From contig DGOK01000034.1 in NCBI GenBank assembly GCA_002389385.1, positions 29,232 through 93,231 of the forward strand: a stretch of DNA of 64,000 nt, read 5' to 3'. The translations under genes and the position numbers were made by a program. How positions within the stretch are numbered: the stretch's first letter is position 1; every line of letters starts with the position of its first letter. Of the stretch, positions 49,186 to 59,327 are shown piece by piece. This DNA is from Rhodospirillaceae bacterium UBA4468. GTDB taxonomy: Bacteria; Pseudomonadota; Alphaproteobacteria; Rhodospirillales; Casp-alpha2. The notes under the pieces were generated by a model that made no database searches, was not told the DNA's origin, and worked only from the letters and a program-made list of their open reading frames with translations.

Positions 49186-50487
49186 TTAAGACGTGCTCTC
49201 GTCTTTTTGTCTTTTCATGACTACATTTCTAGCTCGGCGGACACCCCACCAGACAGCAAGAATGACCGGTGTGATTATTAACATTAGTGCGACATCAGAT
49301 TTAATGGGGATGATGTTCTCGGAAGATAAGCCTTTAATAATATATCCGAGCAGGCCAACCAAATAATAACTGATAGCCACGACGGACAAACCTTCAACGG
49401 TTTGCTGAAGCCGTAATTGTAGCTTGGCGCGGCTATCCATAGATTGGAGTAAATCACGATTTTGTGCCTCGAGTGCGACGTCAACACGCGTTCGGAGAAG
49501 ATCGCTTGCACGTGCAACGCGACGGCTTAGTGTTTCGATGCGCCGGGCAAGATTGTCCCGGGTCTCCATCGCTGGCTTAAATCGTGTCAGCATATAATCG
49601 GTCATGGGCTGCAAGCCTAGGATCCGATCGATGCGCATGGCTTCAGTTCGTTGCATCACGAGTTCCTGATAAGCACGAGACGCACTAAACCGATAGTTTA
49701 GTGAAGCAGATGTTCTTTCTGTTTCTGCCGCAACTTTTGATAACTGTTCTAAAAGTCTTTGTTCATCGTCGGTGCCATCGCTGAATGCCAGCGTTTGCAA
49801 AATATCGCTGAGATCTTGTTCTAGTTTTGCTATTTGAGGGCGAGCATTACGTGCCAGTGGCAGCGCAAGCATTGCCATCATTCGGTATGTTTCCAGTTCA
49901 CTAAGACGCTGAACCAGCCGGCCTAGCGACGGCGCACTGAGTTTGGACTCTCTAATCAGAAATCGAAGATAGCCGTCGCTATGTATTTGATAGTCGGTCC
50001 ATAATGTTGCCCGGTTATCGACAATATTTCCGCCAACCAGCGAGTTGTTGTCGAACAATCCGTTCAATTCGGCACCAGCACGTTCGGGTTTCTCTCCCGT
50101 CTCTATCGCGATGTGTAAAGCCGTTAGAACGTCTCCGGGCAGATAACTTAACCAATCAGCAGGGACGTCATTGATTGGACATCCCTTGAAGGGCTGCTCA
50201 ATAGACCCTTCCTTGATTAGTGTGTATGTATAAAACTCAGTATGGCGTTCCCACTTAAGTCGAAATGGCCCAAAGTCAGCGTCAAATTGAGAATCTGACG
50301 TTGCTGGCGGCGCGATTTTAAAGGTCTGACATAATTTTGCGAGATGATCGCGGTCTGCATCTGCCTTTTCTTCACCTGTAACACATGCAATGTGCGATAT
50401 TTGCGAAGGTGTAGATATCACCGCGTGGGGGCGCGCATTCATCTCGGTGGCGAGTTCTGAGCGTAAAGGATGTTCTTTAAAAATCAT
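49186..50487 (-). CDS. DUF3422 family membrane-anchored protein
   Basis: 433 residues. The N-terminal FKEHPLRSELATEMNARPH is the hallmark of DUF3422. A long mostly helical middle follows, with two stretches of likely coiled coil (about 225-290 and 315-375). Two C-terminal membrane helices are VVAISYYLVGLLGYIIKGL and VALMLIITPVILAVWWGVR. The function of the family is unknown; it is widespread in proteobacteria. Start ATG 50487 is divergent from tldD. Confidence 0.88.
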   Translation of the reverse strand: MIFKEHPLRSELATEMNARPHAVISTPSQISHIACVTGEEKADADRDHLAKLCQTFKIAPPATSDSQFDADFGPFRLKWERHTEFYTYTLIKEGSIEQPFKGCPINDVPADWLSYLPGDVLTALHIAIETGEKPERAGAELNGLFDNNSLVGGNIVDNRATLWTDYQIHSDGYLRFLIRESKLSAPSLGRLVQRLSELETYRMMAMLALPLARNARPQIAKLEQDLSDILQTLAFSDGTDDEQRLLEQLSKVAAETERTSASLNYRFSASRAYQELVMQRTEAMRIDRILGLQPMTDYMLTRFKPAMETRDNLARRIETLSRRVARASDLLRTRVDVALEAQNRDLLQSMDSRAKLQLRLQQTVEGLSVVAISYYLVGLLGYIIKGLSSENIIPIKSDVALMLIITPVILAVWWGVRRARNVVMKRQKDESTS

Positions 50488-50589
50488 TTTTCGATCTCGA
50501 CCTCGTCAACGACCGTTTCCAAACCTATATTACATGCACGTAGGCTGTTTATGCAGTTTAATCATTAACGTAAAGTTGGAGGCTCGCCA

Positions 50590-52023
50590 ATGACCGATAT
50601 TGCTACGACAGATGATTTATTCTTTACAGATACTTCTTTGACACGAGAAAAAGCTGAAGCCATTACTGATGATGCCCTGGCGAATGCTGATGATGGGGAA
50701 TTATTTTTGGAATACCGTCAGTCTGAAAGCATCGTGTTTGATGACGGCCGGGTGAAGAGTGCCAGCTTTGACACAGCGCAGGGTTTTGGCCTTCGCGCGG
50801 TATCTGGCGAAGCCACAGGTTACGCCCACGCTTCAGAATTATCCGAGCACGCATTGTTGCGGGCAAAGGACACTGTTCAGGCGGTGACACGCGGTCAAAC
50901 GGGCGCAGAAGCTGTGCCGCTTCGGAAAACCAATCGATCACTTTATGGTGATGATAATCCGCTTTCTTTGGTGCCGTTTGAGGACAAGGTTGGTTTGCTT
51001 GCAGATATGGATGCCTATGCGCGCTCGTTAGATAGCAATGTCCGTCAGGTCACGGTGTCTGTTTTAGGATCATGGCAGGCTGTCCAGATTGTAAAGCAAG
51101 GTGGTGAGCGGGTTGCGGATATTCGTCCGCTCGTTCGGCTCAATGTCCAGGTTGTGCTTGAGCAAGATGGGCGCATGGAGATGGGCTCTCACGGTATCGG
51201 TGGGCGCATTAATTTCGATACGTACATGTCTGCGGATACTTGGAAGCCTGCGGTTGATGAGGCGTTACGTCAGGCGCGCGTTAATATGGAGGCTGATCCT
51301 GCCCCGGCGGGTGAGATGGTTGTTGTCTTGGGCGCTGGCTGGCCTGGTATTTTGTTGCATGAAGCGATTGGCCACGGGCTTGAAGGTGATTTCAATCGCA
51401 AGAAGACATCTGCATTTGCGGGCCTGCGCGGTGAACGCGTGGCATCCCCTGGCGTCACAGTGGTTGATGATGGCACGCTTGAAGATCGTCGTGGCTCGCT
51501 CAGTATTGATGATGAAGGAACACCGTCTGAATACACAACACTGATTGAGGATGGAATCCTTAAAGGATACATGCAGGATCGCATGAACGCGCGATTGATG
51601 GGTGAAGGGTCAACTGGTAACGGGCGGCGTCAGTCTTATGCGCACATGCCCATGCCTCGCATGACCAACACATACATGCTCGCCGGTGACCGTGATCCGA
51701 ACGAAATTCTGGCTTCTGTCGATAACGGCTTATACGCGACGTCGTTTGGTGGTGGTCAGGTTGATATCACCAACGGAAAATTCGTCTTTACGTGTACTGA
51801 AGCGTATAAAATTGAAAATGGTAAAGTGACAACGCCAGTCAAGGGCGCGACATTGATTGGCTCTGGCCCTGATGTTTTGACCAAGGTGACGATGATTGGA
51901 AACGACCTTGAGATGGACCCGGGAATCGGAACATGTGGCAAAAACGGCCAAGGCGTGCCCGTAGGTGTCGGCCAGCCAACGCTCAGGATCGATGGACTCA
52001 CTGTTGGTGGTACAGCTGTATGA
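50590..52023 (+). CDS. tldD: Metalloprotease TldD
   Basis: Subunit of the TldD/TldE zinc protease that trims unfolded peptides and matures some microcins or antitoxin-linked peptides. 477 residues. The metal site HEAIGHGLEGD (about 257-267) is intact, and GLRGERVASPGVTVVDDGT and GKNGQGVPVGVGQPTLRIDGLTVGG are family motifs. The partner tldE is not next to it. Start ATG 50590 follows TTGGAGGCTCGCCA. Confidence 0.96.
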   Translation: MTDIATTDDLFFTDTSLTREKAEAITDDALANADDGELFLEYRQSESIVFDDGRVKSASFDTAQGFGLRAVSGEATGYAHASELSEHALLRAKDTVQAVTRGQTGAEAVPLRKTNRSLYGDDNPLSLVPFEDKVGLLADMDAYARSLDSNVRQVTVSVLGSWQAVQIVKQGGERVADIRPLVRLNVQVVLEQDGRMEMGSHGIGGRINFDTYMSADTWKPAVDEALRQARVNMEADPAPAGEMVVVLGAGWPGILLHEAIGHGLEGDFNRKKTSAFAGLRGERVASPGVTVVDDGTLEDRRGSLSIDDEGTPSEYTTLIEDGILKGYMQDRMNARLMGEGSTGNGRRQSYAHMPMPRMTNTYMLAGDRDPNEILASVDNGLYATSFGGGQVDITNGKFVFTCTEAYKIENGKVTTPVKGATLIGSGPDVLTKVTMIGNDLEMDPGIGTCGKNGQGVPVGVGQPTLRIDGLTVGGTAV

Positions 52024-52046
52024 TAATTTTTTAGGAACACTTTATA

Positions 52047-52090
52047 AGTGTATTATGTATTAACATACACTAAATAATTTTTTATAGTCT
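52047..52090 (+). terminator. AT-rich hairpin after tldD
   Basis: AGTGTAT (52047-52053) pairs with ATACACT (52065-52071), followed by AAATAATTTTTT. A weak intrinsic terminator is likely. Confidence 0.4.
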
Positions 52091-52109
52091 TGGTCAGTCT
52101 CGGGGAGAA

Positions 52110-52411
52110 GTGCGTCTTCTTTCTGGGATTTTCTGTCTAGCACCGCTTAAGCTCGGCATTTCATCTCATGTGAGCGAACTACCTTCTGATCCAGACGATA
52201 TCTTTAATTGTGTCGCGCGCCTATATCGCGAAAGGTTCCTGTATCCACTGCACCTTGAGGTGTTCGGTGAGTATGGGTATTTAGACTGAGACCCCTACAA
52301 GATGATGATACCAATGTTATTAATTGGATTGTCTGGATGGATGCCTTTGATGTTCTTGAGCCATATCTACTTGAAAAGGAAATTATAGAATGTCCAACTC
52401 ATTTCGAATGA
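52110..52411 (+). pseudogene. Frameshifted remnant of an unidentified gene
   Basis: Two reading frames join into one protein-like sequence. Frame one (GTG 52110 to TGA 52289) reads VRLLSGIFCLAPLKLGISS and on to FNCVARLYRERFLYPLHLEVFG. Frame two, entered around 52270-52290, reads LRPLQDDDTNVINWIVWMD then AFDVLEPYLLEKEIIECP and ends at TGA 52411. Both halves look like real coding sequence, so one indel has broken the gene. I do not recognise the family; the neighbouring remnants suggest phage or gene-transfer-agent ancestry, which is inference. Confidence 0.5.
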
Positions 52412-52762
52412 GGCCATACGGACAGTCCTTGGCAATCGTTGTATTTGGGCCTTCTTCGCTAAGTCATTTGCAATGTTTAAAGGCTGGGTACCAGCACTGC
52501 TCTGTCATCACTCAAGATCGCGGTCTTTGGCATATGATGGATCCATTATTGAATGGAACGCACATCAGGGTATTGGGTGAAGCAGGGTCAACTAAAGTTA
52601 TACGTGTATTTAAAGATGATGGATATGATGCAATCGCAGATCAGGGCCTTGCTCCGATCTGCAAGGGAAATGCCATGGGCACTATAGATATGCGTAGAAG
52701 CCGTTAAGCGAGACCCTGGAATTCAAGATCGCTGGTTACTGACGCCTTGGCAATTACGCTAA
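52390..52762 (+). pseudogene. Frameshifted remnant of a small alphaproteobacterial protein
   Basis: ATG 52390 opens a 105-residue frame with LAIVVFGPSSLSHLQCLKAG, then YQHCSVITQDRGLWHMMDPLLNGTHIRVL. The frame stops at 52707, but a +1 frame beginning near 52688 reads CVEAVKRDPGIQDRWLLTPW and QLR before TAA at 52762. From memory, homologues have HCFV, DPLSHRTEI and then CVEAVKR and LTPWQL in one frame, so this copy carries a one-base insertion or two-base deletion. Homologues, as I recall them, sit in alphaproteobacterial phage-like regions. This was not checked. Function unknown. Confidence 0.55.
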
Positions 52763-52785
52763 TCATTGTCTCGATTCTATGGATA

Positions 52786-54153
52786 TCAATAAGCATATTC
52801 CGTAAATACAGGATCTACGTTTTCGCCCCATAATCGATAGTAGGCGGCTAACAGTTCGTCTGCTAGCGTCAGGCCACTTTCAGCTGTTTGAAACATTGGC
52901 TTCAAGAAATGACTTTCGTCCATGCCAACGTTATCAAGCCGGTGACGATTTTTGAGACCGCGGTGTGAAATGCATAAAGCTTCAGATGCAATTTCGCGGA
53001 CGGTGGTATCTCTGAAAGGTGTTCGAAGGGCCGTTATAGGAACGCCATCTCTTAAGGCCTGACGTTCTTCCGCGGTCCAGTCTTTAACGAGATCCCATGC
53101 TGCATTTCTAGCATCAGTGTCATAGAGCAAGCCTACCCAAAAAGCGGACAATGCACATAGGCGGTTCCATGGGCCCCCGTCAGCGCCACGCATTTCAAGG
53201 AAAGTTTTTAACCGAACTTCAGGGAAGATTGTAGAAATGTGATCGACCCAATCTGACATGACAGGTGTATGGCCAGGATAAGCTGGAAGCTTGCCAGCCA
53301 TAAAATCATGGAAAGATTGCCCAGACGCATCGATATACTTACCGTCCCGGCACACAAAATACATAGGTACATCGAGCGCATAATCCACATAGCGCTCAAA
53401 TCCCATACCGTCTTCAAAGACGAACGGAAGCATACCACTTCGGTCCGGGTCTACATCGGTCCATATCTGACTTCTGAAAGATAGAAATTCGCTTGGCTTT
53501 CCATTTCGGAACGGTGAATTCGCCCAGAGTGCTGTTGCGATCGGTTGAAGCGCTAATGCCACGCGGAACATTTGGACCATCGATTCTTCAGAACAGAAGT
53601 CTAGATTGACTTGTACGGTGCAGGTTGACTTCATCATTTCTAAGCCGAGATTGCCGCGTTTTGGCATATAATCTCGCATGATTTGATAACGTCCCTTTGG
53701 CATCCATGGAATATCGTCAACAGGCCACTTCGGACGATAGCCAAGACCAACAAAGCCAATGCCCATTTCCTTCGCGATTGCTTTTACTTGATGGAGATGG
53801 CTTGAAACCTCATCGCACGTTTGATGGATGTTCTCGACAGCTGCGCCAGAGAGCTCAACCTGACCTGCAGGTTCTAGAGAGACAGAGCTGCCGTCCTTGG
53901 ATGAGAGTGCAATAACGTTTTCACCTTCATAAACGGGCTCCCACCCAAAGCGCGTGAGTCGTGTGAGCAATTCACGGATACCGTCCTCTCCGTCGTAGGT
54001 AAGTGGTTTCAAATCTGAAAGCCGAAATGCAAATTTTTCATGCTCCGTGCCAATGCGCCATTGCTCAGGCGGCTTGCAGCCGCTTTCCATGTATTGGACA
54101 AGAATATCTTTATTTTCGATGGGAGTGTCGTTCTTTGGTGCGGCGCCGGACAT
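52786..54153 (-). CDS. gshA: Glutamate-cysteine ligase, plant/alphaproteobacterial type
   Basis: First step of glutathione synthesis: ATP-dependent joining of glutamate and cysteine. 455 residues. [12 protein letters not shown] (about 32-43), [13 protein letters not shown] (about 92-104), [23 protein letters not shown] and [14 protein letters not shown] are the motifs of the group shared by plants and alphaproteobacteria, distinct from the enteric GshA. The stop is at 52786, next to the two remnants. rsmE follows upstream on the same strand, 38 bases away. Confidence 0.95.
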   Translation of the reverse strand: MSGAAPKNDTPIENKDILVQYMESGCKPPEQWRIGTEHEKFAFRLSDLKPLTYDGEDGIRELLTRLTRFGWEPVYEGENVIALSSKDGSSVSLEPAGQVELSGAAVENIHQTCDEVSSHLHQVKAIAKEMGIGFVGLGYRPKWPVDDIPWMPKGRYQIMRDYMPKRGNLGLEMMKSTCTVQVNLDFCSEESMVQMFRVALALQPIATALWANSPFRNGKPSEFLSFRSQIWTDVDPDRSGMLPFVFEDGMGFERYVDYALDVPMYFVCRDGKYIDASGQSFHDFMAGKLPAYPGHTPVMSDWVDHISTIFPEVRLKTFLEMRGADGGPWNRLCALSAFWVGLLYDTDARNAAWDLVKDWTAEERQALRDGVPITALRTPFRDTTVREIASEALCISHRGLKNRHRLDNVGMDESHFLKPMFQTAESGLTLADELLAAYYRLWGENVDPVFTEYAY

Positions 54154-54191
54154 ATCGGTCTCCGATTTTGTTTATAAGGCTTATATTTCGT

Positions 54192-54923
54192 TTATTTACG
54201 CATATCTTCGACTGCCTGACGAATTGCCAAGGCGGCCACAACGGCTGTTTCGGCGCGCAAAATTCGTGGGCCTAAGTCAGCGCCGACAGAGAAGGTTAGT
54301 TTGTCCATTGCGTCAAGTTCAGAAGGTGAAAAACCGCCTTCAGGACCGATTACAAAAGCAAGATCGTCTGTTTTGTCTTGAAGCACCCGTGCTAAAGCTT
54401 GGCCATTTCCGGTTTCATCCAAATAAATAAGGCGTCGCGATGAAGGCCAATTGTTTAAGGCACTTTGTAGCTGTTGAGCAGCTTCGAATTCAGGCATTGT
54501 TAATCTTCTAGATTGTTCTGTCGCCTCAATGGCAGTGGCTTGTAGTCTCTCTATATTTACACGAGAGTTTTGAGTACGTTCAGTGATAACTGGCATAATT
54601 TTAGACACACCAAGTTCAGTGGCTTTTTCAATGATAAAGTCAGTACGGTCTTTTTTTATGGGTGCGAATAAAAGCCAAATATCTGGCTCATTTTTTTGTG
54701 GCAAGGTTTGCTCAGTGACAGAGACGGTCGTACATTTCTTGTTGGCGTCAGTGACCGATACTTTCCACTCGCCGTCTATGCCATTAAATACAAGAAACTC
54801 ATCGCCACTGGTCATTCGCATCACATTGATAAGATAGTGACTTTGCGAACGCGTTAAAGTGAGTGTGGAATCTGCGCGTATAGGCTCAGAAATGTAAAGT
54901 CGGGCGAGTGAATTATTAGACAT
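54192..54923 (-). CDS. rsmE: 16S rRNA (uracil1498-N3)-methyltransferase RsmE
   Basis: SPOUT-fold methyltransferase for m3U1498. 243 residues. An N-terminal PUA-like domain (ITEQTLPQ-type VSVTEQTLPQ) leads to the knotted domain with ELGVSKIMPVITERTQN, FVIGPEGGFSPSELDAM and LGPRILRAETAVVAALAI near the C-terminus. Start ATG 54923 has AGGAGATCGAT upstream. Divergent from ubiA. Confidence 0.96.
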   Translation of the reverse strand: MSNNSLARLYISEPIRADSTLTLTRSQSHYLINVMRMTSGDEFLVFNGIDGEWKVSVTDANKKCTTVSVTEQTLPQKNEPDIWLLFAPIKKDRTDFIIEKATELGVSKIMPVITERTQNSRVNIERLQATAIEATEQSRRLTMPEFEAAQQLQSALNNWPSSRRLIYLDETGNGQALARVLQDKTDDLAFVIGPEGGFSPSELDAMDKLTFSVGADLGPRILRAETAVVAALAIRQAVEDMRK

Positions 54924-54938
54924 ATCGATCTCCTATGT

Positions 54939-55958
54939 ATGAGTATCGACCCATTGGCCCATTACGTAAATGTTGATGGTTGTGCTTGTCAGGACTTTCA
55001 CCTTCACTATTCTATCCGCTATAACCACGTAATGATGACTAACGGTTCAAATGATCGAAAAGCGAGCGATATCCGGGCCAATGCGTGGATGATATCCATG
55101 GCACCGAATATTACTCGCCCATACTTGCATCTTATTCGAGCTGACCGACCAATTGGCACATGGTTACTGTTATTGCCGTGTCTCTGGTCATTAAGCATGG
55201 CCAGCAAAGGTATGGATGGCGGATTGCCTGACCCTTGGTATGTTTTACTTTTTGTATTTGGTGCATTCGTGATGCGTGGGGCCGGATGCGTTATCAACGA
55301 TCTTTGGGATCGTGATATTGATGGTAAAGTTGCCCGGACCTCTGAGCGGCCTATCGCATCAGGGGTGGTTTCTGTTCGTGCTGCATTCACCTATTTAGCA
55401 GGGCTTTTGCTTTTAGGATTGTTGGTTCTTATACAATTCAACATGATGGCCATTGTTTTGGGCATTTCTTCTTTAGCGTTGGTCACTATGTATCCATTGA
55501 TGAAACGGATAACGTATTGGCCACAAGCATTTCTGGGCTTCACCTTTAATTGGGGTGCGTTACTCGCTTGGGCAGCCGTAACTGGAAGCGTTGATGCCGC
55601 CGTAGTATTTTTGTATGGAGCAGGGGTCTTGTGGACGCTTGGTTACGATACAGTTTACGGTCATCAAGATAAGTCAGATGATCTTCTTGCAGGTGTAAAG
55701 TCTTCGTCGATCAAACTTGGGCAGCATACACAATTATTTGTCGCAGTGGTGTACATACTTAGCCTCCTGCTTTTTACAACGGCGGGGCTATTGGCTGGAA
55801 TGACCTGGTTCTTCTACTTGATGCTGGGGATCTCAGGTCTGCAGTTTATATGGCAGGTCTCGACGCTTAAAATTGATGATCCTGCGAATTGTCTGACGCG
55901 GTTTAAATCAAACAGAGATGTCGGCTTACTGATCTTTCTTGGCGCACTTTTAGGTTAA
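54939..55958 (+). CDS. ubiA: 4-hydroxybenzoate polyprenyltransferase UbiA
   Basis: Membrane enzyme that attaches the polyprenyl tail to 4-hydroxybenzoate in ubiquinone synthesis. 339 residues from ATG 54939; ATG 55032 or 55035 would give the more usual length of about 308, and none has a clear ribosome-binding site, so the start is unsettled. Aspartate motif 1 is NDLWDRDIDGKVARTSERP and motif 2 is DTVYGHQDKSDDLLAGVKS. Eight or nine membrane helices follow IRADRPIGTWLLLLPCLW. Confidence 0.94.
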   Translation: MSIDPLAHYVNVDGCACQDFHLHYSIRYNHVMMTNGSNDRKASDIRANAWMISMAPNITRPYLHLIRADRPIGTWLLLLPCLWSLSMASKGMDGGLPDPWYVLLFVFGAFVMRGAGCVINDLWDRDIDGKVARTSERPIASGVVSVRAAFTYLAGLLLLGLLVLIQFNMMAIVLGISSLALVTMYPLMKRITYWPQAFLGFTFNWGALLAWAAVTGSVDAAVVFLYGAGVLWTLGYDTVYGHQDKSDDLLAGVKSSSIKLGQHTQLFVAVVYILSLLLFTTAGLLAGMTWFFYLMLGISGLQFIWQVSTLKIDDPANCLTRFKSNRDVGLLIFLGALLG

Positions 55959-56220
55959 ACAGACTTTATTCTATAAAATATATCCGTCGATGAAGCGTGC
56001 TTCCATCGCGAAATTTTTATATTTTTACACCTGAACAAATCGCTTCAGGCTTCAATCATTCACATCGCGATAACCTGCGTGGAGCGGCCTTATTAAGGCC
56101 TTGACTGCGGGCCGTGTTGTCACGCGCTGGTGGTGCGGGCGGTTTATCTTTGAATAAACCATAACCCTCGCCGATCAGCTTTCACCCAAAACTTAAACCA
56201 ATAGAAATGGAGAAGGACCT
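55959..56220. other. Intergenic region before the capsid remnant
   Basis: 262 bases without a supportable gene. Two small hairpins are visible: CCTGAA/TTCAGG (56032-56049) and GGCCTT-ATT-AAGGCC (56086-56100). No clear promoter or att site was found. Confidence 0.4.
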
Positions 56221-56903
56221 ATGTCCACTTCCGTCGAACAATCGTTCGTCAAACACTTCCAAGCTGGCGTACCACGCATGGGCTCAAAGCTTCGGAATAC
56301 AGTGTGAACAAAGAACGCAATCAAAGGCTCGTCTACAACTTTTCAGAAAATTGGGCGGATAGCCTGGACGAGCTAAAAACCGCTCATGATGAGCGCAGCG
56401 TCATTGCGCGTGCAGGTGAATACGCACTTGGCCGAAAAACTGATGAACTCATCACTGAACAGCTGGACACATCAATGAACTATTCAGGCGCTGGTAAAGA
56501 TGGTTTAACAAAGGCCAAAGTCCTCACAGCATTTGAAATGCTGGGCGATGCGGATGTGCCTGATGATGGTGAACGTTATGCCGTCGTGGGTTGGAAGCAG
56601 TGGTCGGATTTGCTTGGCATCGAAGAATTCGCCCATGCGGATTATATCGGTGATGGAGATCTTCCTTGGAAGGGTACTCAAGCTAAACGTTGGCTGGGCA
56701 CGCTTTAGATGCCGCATTCAGGTCTCACAAAGACGCCGAGTGTTCGTTACTGCTATTGGTATCACAAAACAGCTATTGGCCACGCCGTTGGCTCAGATGT
56801 GAAGACCTATATCACATGGCACGGCGATCGCGCAGCAAACTTAATTAACAATAGGGCCCATGCCCGATTGGGATCACGCGTACATTATATGTATGTGTGA
56901 TCC
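56221..56903 (+). pseudogene. Decayed phage major capsid protein gene
   Basis: Three pieces of one phage capsid protein. ATG 56221 (GGAGAAGGACCT upstream) reads MSTSVEQSFVKHFQAGV and reaches KLRNTV before TGA 56307. In another frame, from GTG 56304, comes WADSLDELKTAHDERSVIA through AKVLTAFEMLGDADVPDDGE and WKQWSDLLGIEEFAHADYIG, stopping at an amber TAG (56706-56708). The same frame continues with MPHSGL and YHKTAIGHAVGSDV, HGDRAANLIN to a stop at 56900. From memory, intact homologues have Trp at the TAG position and about 70 more residues at the first junction. So there is an internal deletion with frameshift and a nonsense mutation. Confidence 0.85.
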
Positions 56904-56916
56904 CGGTTCTTTTTTG
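56870..56916 (+). terminator. 16-bp hairpin terminator after the capsid remnant
   Basis: GGGATCACGCGTACAT pairs with ATGTATGTGTGATCCC across a three-base loop (two G-T pairs), followed by GGTTCTTTTTT. The T-run makes it a plus-strand terminator. It overlaps the end of the capsid remnant and faces the convergent mutase gene. Confidence 0.9.
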
Positions 56917-56924
56917 CGTTTGGG

Positions 56925-59078
56925 CTACTCGGCGGCCTGGCGTGCGCCAGACAAACGATCAATAATCTCCTGCGCGGCCGTTGGGATATGCGTGCCAGGG
57001 CCATAAATTGCGGATACGCCTTTGCCATAAAGGAAGTCATAGTCCTGTGTCGGGATCACACCACCACATACGACCATGATGTCGTCGGCACCTTCTGCTT
57101 TAAGTGCGCTAATCAACTGCGGCACCAAAGTCTTGTGACCTGCAGCTTGTGACGACACACCAATGATATGAACATCGTTTTCAATTGCTTCACGGGCAGC
57201 TTCTTCTGGTGTCTGAAACAATTGTCCAACATCCACATCAAAACCAATATCCGCGAACGCGGTTGCAATCACTTTGGCGCCACGGTCGTGGCCGTCTTGG
57301 CCCATCTTTACGACGAGCATACGGGGGCGCCGACCTTCGGTTTCAGCGAATGCAGCAACGTCATCACGGATTTTCTTGAAACTTTCGTCCGCATCATACG
57401 CACCACCGTAAACGCCTGAGATAGATCTAATTTCTGCGCGGTACCGTGTATAGACAGTCTCAAGCGCTGATGAGATTTCACCGACTGTCGCGCGCTTGCG
57501 TGTGGCATCAACGGCAAGGGCGAGGAGGTTGCCTTCGCCCGTATTCGCAGCGTCGGTGAGCGCATTAAGTGCTGCATCGCATGCCGCTTGATCGCGGGTA
57601 TTGCGAACAGTCTTAAGACGGGTGACCTGGCTTTCACGAACCTTGTCATTATCGATATCAAGAACATCGATAGTTTCTTCTTCGCCGCGTTGATACTTGT
57701 TTACACCAACAACAATTTCTTCACCTCGGTCGACGCGCGCTTGCTTGCGGGCTGCGGCTTCTTCGATGCGAAGCTTTGGCAGGCCAGCATCAACAGCTTT
57801 GGTCATGCCGCCCATATCTTCAACTTCATCGATGAGCTTTCGGGCTTCAGTGACCATTGAATTTGTCAGTGCCTCGACATAGTAACTACCACCCAGCGGG
57901 TCGATAACCTGCGGGATGCCTGTTTCTTCAGCGATGATCAACTGAGTGTTGCGAGCGATACGCGCTGAGTTGCGTGTCGGCAAACCAATGGCTTCATCAA
58001 GTGCGTTCGTGTGTAAAGATTGCGTGCCACCCAAAACAGCGGCCATCGCTTCAATGGTGGTGCGGATGACATTATTATAGGCGTCCTTCTCGGTGAGCGA
58101 GACGCCAGATGTTTGACAGTGTGTGCGCAGCATCGAAGAGTGTGGGTCCTTTGGTTTGAACTCCGTCATTAACTCTGCCCATAGAATTCTGGCGGCGCGG
58201 AGTTTAGCAACTTCCATAAAGAAGTTCATGCCGATGCAGAAAAAGAACGATAGACGCGGTGCAAACTTATCAACATCCAGGCCGTTGGCCCCCGCAGCGC
58301 GGACATATTCAATGCCATCTGCAAGCGTGTAAGCCAGTTCCTGTACGCACGTCGCACCAGCTTCCTGCATGTGATAACCCGAGATAGAAATCGAATTGAA
58401 TCGCGGCATGTGCTCAGCTGTATATCCGATGATATCAGAGACGATGCGCATCGATGGTTCAGGTGGGTAAATATATGTGTTACGCACCATGAACTCTTTA
58501 AGAATATCATTCTGAATTGTGCCGGATAGTTTATCCGCGCTGACACCTTGTTCTTCAGCGGCAACGATGTATCCCGCAAGAACAGGAAGCACGGCACCGT
58601 TCATTGTCATTGAGACAGACATTTCATCCAAGGGAATGCCGTCAAATAGAATTTTCATATCTTCGACGCTATCGATGGCAACGCCGGCCTTGCCGACATC
58701 ACCTGCGACGCGCTCGTGGTCGCTATCATAGCCCCGGTGGGTCGCTAGGTCGAAAGCAACCGAAAGGCCTTTTTGGCCAGCAGCTAGATTCTCACGGTAA
58801 AATTTGTTGGATTCTTCTGCTGTAGAAAAACCTGCGTATTGGCGGACCGTCCATGGACGGTTCGCATACATTGTCGCGCGTGGTCCCCTTAAGAACGGTT
58901 CGAAACCTGGCAACGTATCAATATGCTCAAGACCCTCAAGATCGGCGGCGGTATAAAGTGGCTTAACGGTAATGCCTTCTGGCGTTTCCCAATTCAGATC
59001 ATTGACGCTCTTACCTTTCAGCTCTTTTTCAGATGCTGATTGCCAATCATCTAATGTCGGTTTGCCGTTGCTTGCCAT
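56925..59078 (-). CDS. scpA: Methylmalonyl-CoA mutase, large subunit type
   Basis: Adenosylcobalamin enzyme interconverting methylmalonyl-CoA and succinyl-CoA. 717 residues from ATG 59078, behind GGAGGATCAAG. The catalytic barrel includes [21 protein letters not shown] and [16 protein letters not shown]; the C-terminal cobalamin domain (about 585-715) has [17 protein letters not shown] (His ligand in DGHDRG) and [12 protein letters not shown]. Length fits the single-chain or alpha subunit. No propionyl-CoA carboxylase, epimerase or mutase chaperone is adjacent. Confidence 0.96.
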   Translation of the reverse strand: MASNGKPTLDDWQSASEKELKGKSVNDLNWETPEGITVKPLYTAADLEGLEHIDTLPGFEPFLRGPRATMYANRPWTVRQYAGFSTAEESNKFYRENLAAGQKGLSVAFDLATHRGYDSDHERVAGDVGKAGVAIDSVEDMKILFDGIPLDEMSVSMTMNGAVLPVLAGYIVAAEEQGVSADKLSGTIQNDILKEFMVRNTYIYPPEPSMRIVSDIIGYTAEHMPRFNSISISGYHMQEAGATCVQELAYTLADGIEYVRAAGANGLDVDKFAPRLSFFFCIGMNFFMEVAKLRAARILWAELMTEFKPKDPHSSMLRTHCQTSGVSLTEKDAYNNVIRTTIEAMAAVLGGTQSLHTNALDEAIGLPTRNSARIARNTQLIIAEETGIPQVIDPLGGSYYVEALTNSMVTEARKLIDEVEDMGGMTKAVDAGLPKLRIEEAAARKQARVDRGEEIVVGVNKYQRGEEETIDVLDIDNDKVRESQVTRLKTVRNTRDQAACDAALNALTDAANTGEGNLLALAVDATRKRATVGEISSALETVYTRYRAEIRSISGVYGGAYDADESFKKIRDDVAAFAETEGRRPRMLVVKMGQDGHDRGAKVIATAFADIGFDVDVGQLFQTPEEAAREAIENDVHIIGVSSQAAGHKTLVPQLISALKAEGADDIMVVCGGVIPTQDYDFLYGKGVSAIYGPGTHIPTAAQEIIDRLSGARQAAE

Positions 59079-59199
59079 CTTGATCCTCCAATTTTTTATA
59101 GCGATATTATAAGGGCAAGCACATGTGTGTCGCCAATTATTTCGCACATGCGAGATAGCAAATGGGGTAAATTAGGCAAAATCCCAAAATATTGTGCAC

Positions 59200-59208
59200 T
59201 TATCCACA
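59200..59208 (+). promoter_or_regulatory. Perfect DnaA box upstream of gcrA
   Basis: TTATCCACA matches the strict DnaA box consensus, 120 bases before the gcrA start. In Caulobacter DnaA activates gcrA, so the position is meaningful, though one box is weak evidence. Confidence 0.6.
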
Positions 59209-59327
59209 TCATGTGATTGCAACAAACGTGTAAACAAAATATGGTACTTTCCAACGTAAGAGGCGCTTATTTAGTGTCTGCATGGGGATTTTAACACAAC
59301 GCCTAGTCAGGCACCGAGGAGATCAAG

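Noticed and set aside
56706..56708. TAG in the capsid gene as pyrrolysine or programmed readthrough
   Set aside because: The same gene is also frameshifted and internally deleted upstream, so simple decay explains it; other genes here use TAG as an ordinary stop.
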